In this document: positions 21,203 to 22,230 of the stretch, in pieces
How positions within the stretch are numbered: position 1 is the first letter of the stretch
How the letters are laid out: every line of letters begins with the position of its first letter
NCBI GenBank assembly: GCA_964645785.1
Contig: CAZYAV010000037.1
Coordinates: 1-22,230, forward strand
Origin: CALWZE01 sp964645785
GTDB taxonomy: Bacteria > Bacillota > Clostridia > Oscillospirales > Ruminococcaceae
DNA length: 22,230 bases
Direction of reading: 5' to 3'
The notes under the pieces: model-generated
Databases searched by the model: none
What the model saw: the letters and a program-made list of their open reading frames with translations, nothing else
What the model was told of the DNA's origin: nothing
Made by a program: the position numbers and the translations under genes

Positions 21203-22230
21203 TCAGCCCTCGGCGCGTTTTTTGAGCTCCTGATATTTCTTAACTGCGGTCTCGTCCGCTTTGGCAAACAGCGTTTCGGCGCGCTCGGGGAAGGAACGGG
21301 TCAGCGAGCTGTAGCGAACCTCGCCCTTGATGAAGTCGAGGTAATTCGCGCTCGGCTCCTTGCTGTCGAGCTGGAACGGGTTGAGCCCCTGCTCGGCGCG
21401 GCGCGGGTCGTAGCGGAAGCAGTGCCAGTAGCCGCAGGCCACCGCGCGCTTGATCTCCTCCTGCGCGTTGACCAGGCCGCCCTTGATGCCGTGGTTGATG
21501 CAGGGCGCATACGCGATGATGAGGGAGGGGCCGTTGTAGCTCTCCGCCTCCTGAATCGCCTTGATCGTCTGGGTGTAATCCGCGCCCATCGCGATCTGCG
21601 CGACGTAGATATAGCCATAGCTCATCGCGATTGCCGCGAGATCCTTCTTCTTGACCTCCTTGCCGGCCGCCGCAAACTGCGCGACAGCGCCGGTCGGGGT
21701 CGCCTTGGAGGACTGACCACCGGTGTTGGAGTAAACCTCGGTGTCAAAGACCATGATGTTCACATCCTTGCCCGACGCAAGCACGTGATCCACGCCGCCG
21801 AAGCCGATATCGTACGCCCAGCCGTCGCCGCCGAAGCACCACACGCTCTTCTTGGCAAGCATGTCCTTGTTCTTGAGGATTTCCTTGCCCTCCGCGCAGG
21901 CATTGTCGCAGCTGCTGATGGCCTTGACCAGCTTGTCCGCCGCGACCTTGTTCGCCGCGCCGTCGTTGAGGGTCGCGAGATACTCGTCCACAGCCGCCTT
22001 CGCGTCGCCCTGCGCCTTTTCGCCGAGCGCCCGAACCTTGTCGATTACGCGGCTGCGCAGCGTATCCTGCGCGAGGAACATGCCCAGGCCGTACTCGGCA
22101 TTGTCCTCAAACAGGCTGTTCGCCCACGCAGGGCCGTGGCCTTCCTTGTTGACGGTATACGGCGTCGAGGGTGCCGAGCCGCCCCAGATCGAGGAGCAGC
22201 CGGTCGCGTTCGCGATATACATGCGGTCGC
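21203..22230 (-). CDS. nifJ: Pyruvate:ferredoxin (flavodoxin) oxidoreductase, C-terminal part (cut by window edge)
   Basis: The last 341 or so residues of the large single-chain PFOR, which converts pyruvate and CoA to acetyl-CoA and CO2 while reducing ferredoxin; the 5' end lies beyond the window. The fragment is the thiamine-diphosphate domain. Counting from the Met codon ending at 22222, GCSSIWGGSAPSTPY at 8-22 holds a proximal cluster cysteine, GGDGWAYDIG at 131-140 begins the TPP-Mg2+ motif, and YSNTGGQSSKATPTG at 164-178 closes it. Later cysteines in APCINHGIKGG and CGYWHCFRYDP match the family. The frame is open to the window edge with no sign of damage. This is the central pyruvate enzyme of fermentative anaerobes and a main clue to the host. 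Confidence 0.97.
   Translation of the reverse strand, partial: DRMYIANATGCSSIWGGSAPSTPYTVNKEGHGPAWANSLFEDNAEYGLGMFLAQDTLRSRVIDKVRALGEKAQGDAKAAVDEYLATLNDGAANKVAADKLVKAISSCDNACAEGKEILKNKDMLAKKSVWCFGGDGWAYDIGFGGVDHVLASGKDVNIMVFDTEVYSNTGGQSSKATPTGAVAQFAAAGKEVKKKDLAAIAMSYGYIYVAQIAMGADYTQTIKAIQEAESYNGPSLIIAYAPCINHGIKGGLVNAQEEIKRAVACGYWHCFRYDPRRAEQGLNPFQLDSKEPSANYLDFIKGEVRYSSLTRSFPERAETLFAKADETAVKKYQELKKRAEG

Noticed and set aside
1..22230. CRISPR arrays, insertion sequences, phage genes, tRNA or rRNA
   Set aside because: No regularly spaced repeats, transposase or integrase motifs, or RNA gene signatures were found on either strand.

Overview
The window is a GC-rich stretch of chromosome that most likely comes from an anaerobic Firmicute of class Clostridia (an Oscillospirales-like gut lineage is my best guess). 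The evidence is a pyruvate:ferredoxin oxidoreductase gene, a DUF134/UPF0251 gene, a bacterial flotillin, a yybP-ykoY type leader, strong Shine-Dalgarno sites, extended -10 promoters, and many compact GC-rich terminators. I see no insertion sequence, prophage gene, CRISPR array, tRNA or rRNA. Twelve complete protein genes and one partial one are supported. Most of the other long open frames are antisense or frame-shifted shadows caused by the GC-rich codon usage.

Layout. (1) 1-3908, minus strand: a large secreted protein (Cys/His papain-like N-terminal domain, three InlB-type repeats, two Fn3 domains) with its own terminator, then a DUF134 regulator-like protein, then a MATE efflux pump. (2) 4494-9198, metal homeostasis: a CorC/CNNM family membrane protein on the minus strand diverges from a P-type ATPase on the plus strand. 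The ATPase leader carries a sigma-A type promoter, a yybP-ykoY (Mn2+) riboswitch and an overlapping intrinsic terminator, so the pump is best read as a Mn2+ exporter. (3) 9199-12880, plus strand: a gap holding a compact structured element and a 37-codon ORF, then an ApbE lipoprotein (FAD:protein FMN transferase), then a flotillin/SPFH scaffold protein ending in a strong terminator. (4) 13181-20523, minus strand: an apparent operon of five genes in the order ABC exporter, SGNH-like protein 2, MBOAT 2, MBOAT 1, SGNH-like protein 1. The two MBOAT/SGNH pairs are paralogous and in mirrored order, suggesting export and two-fold O-acylation of a surface glycan or similar polymer. (5) 21151-22230, minus strand: the C-terminal third or so of pyruvate:ferredoxin oxidoreductase and its terminator.

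The most informative findings are the riboswitch/terminator switch, which changes the likely substrate of the ATPase; the mirrored double MBOAT/SGNH cassette; the run of non-ATG starts at the head of that operon; and the unexplained structured element at about 9365-9520. All functional assignments come from reading motifs by eye; no search was run.
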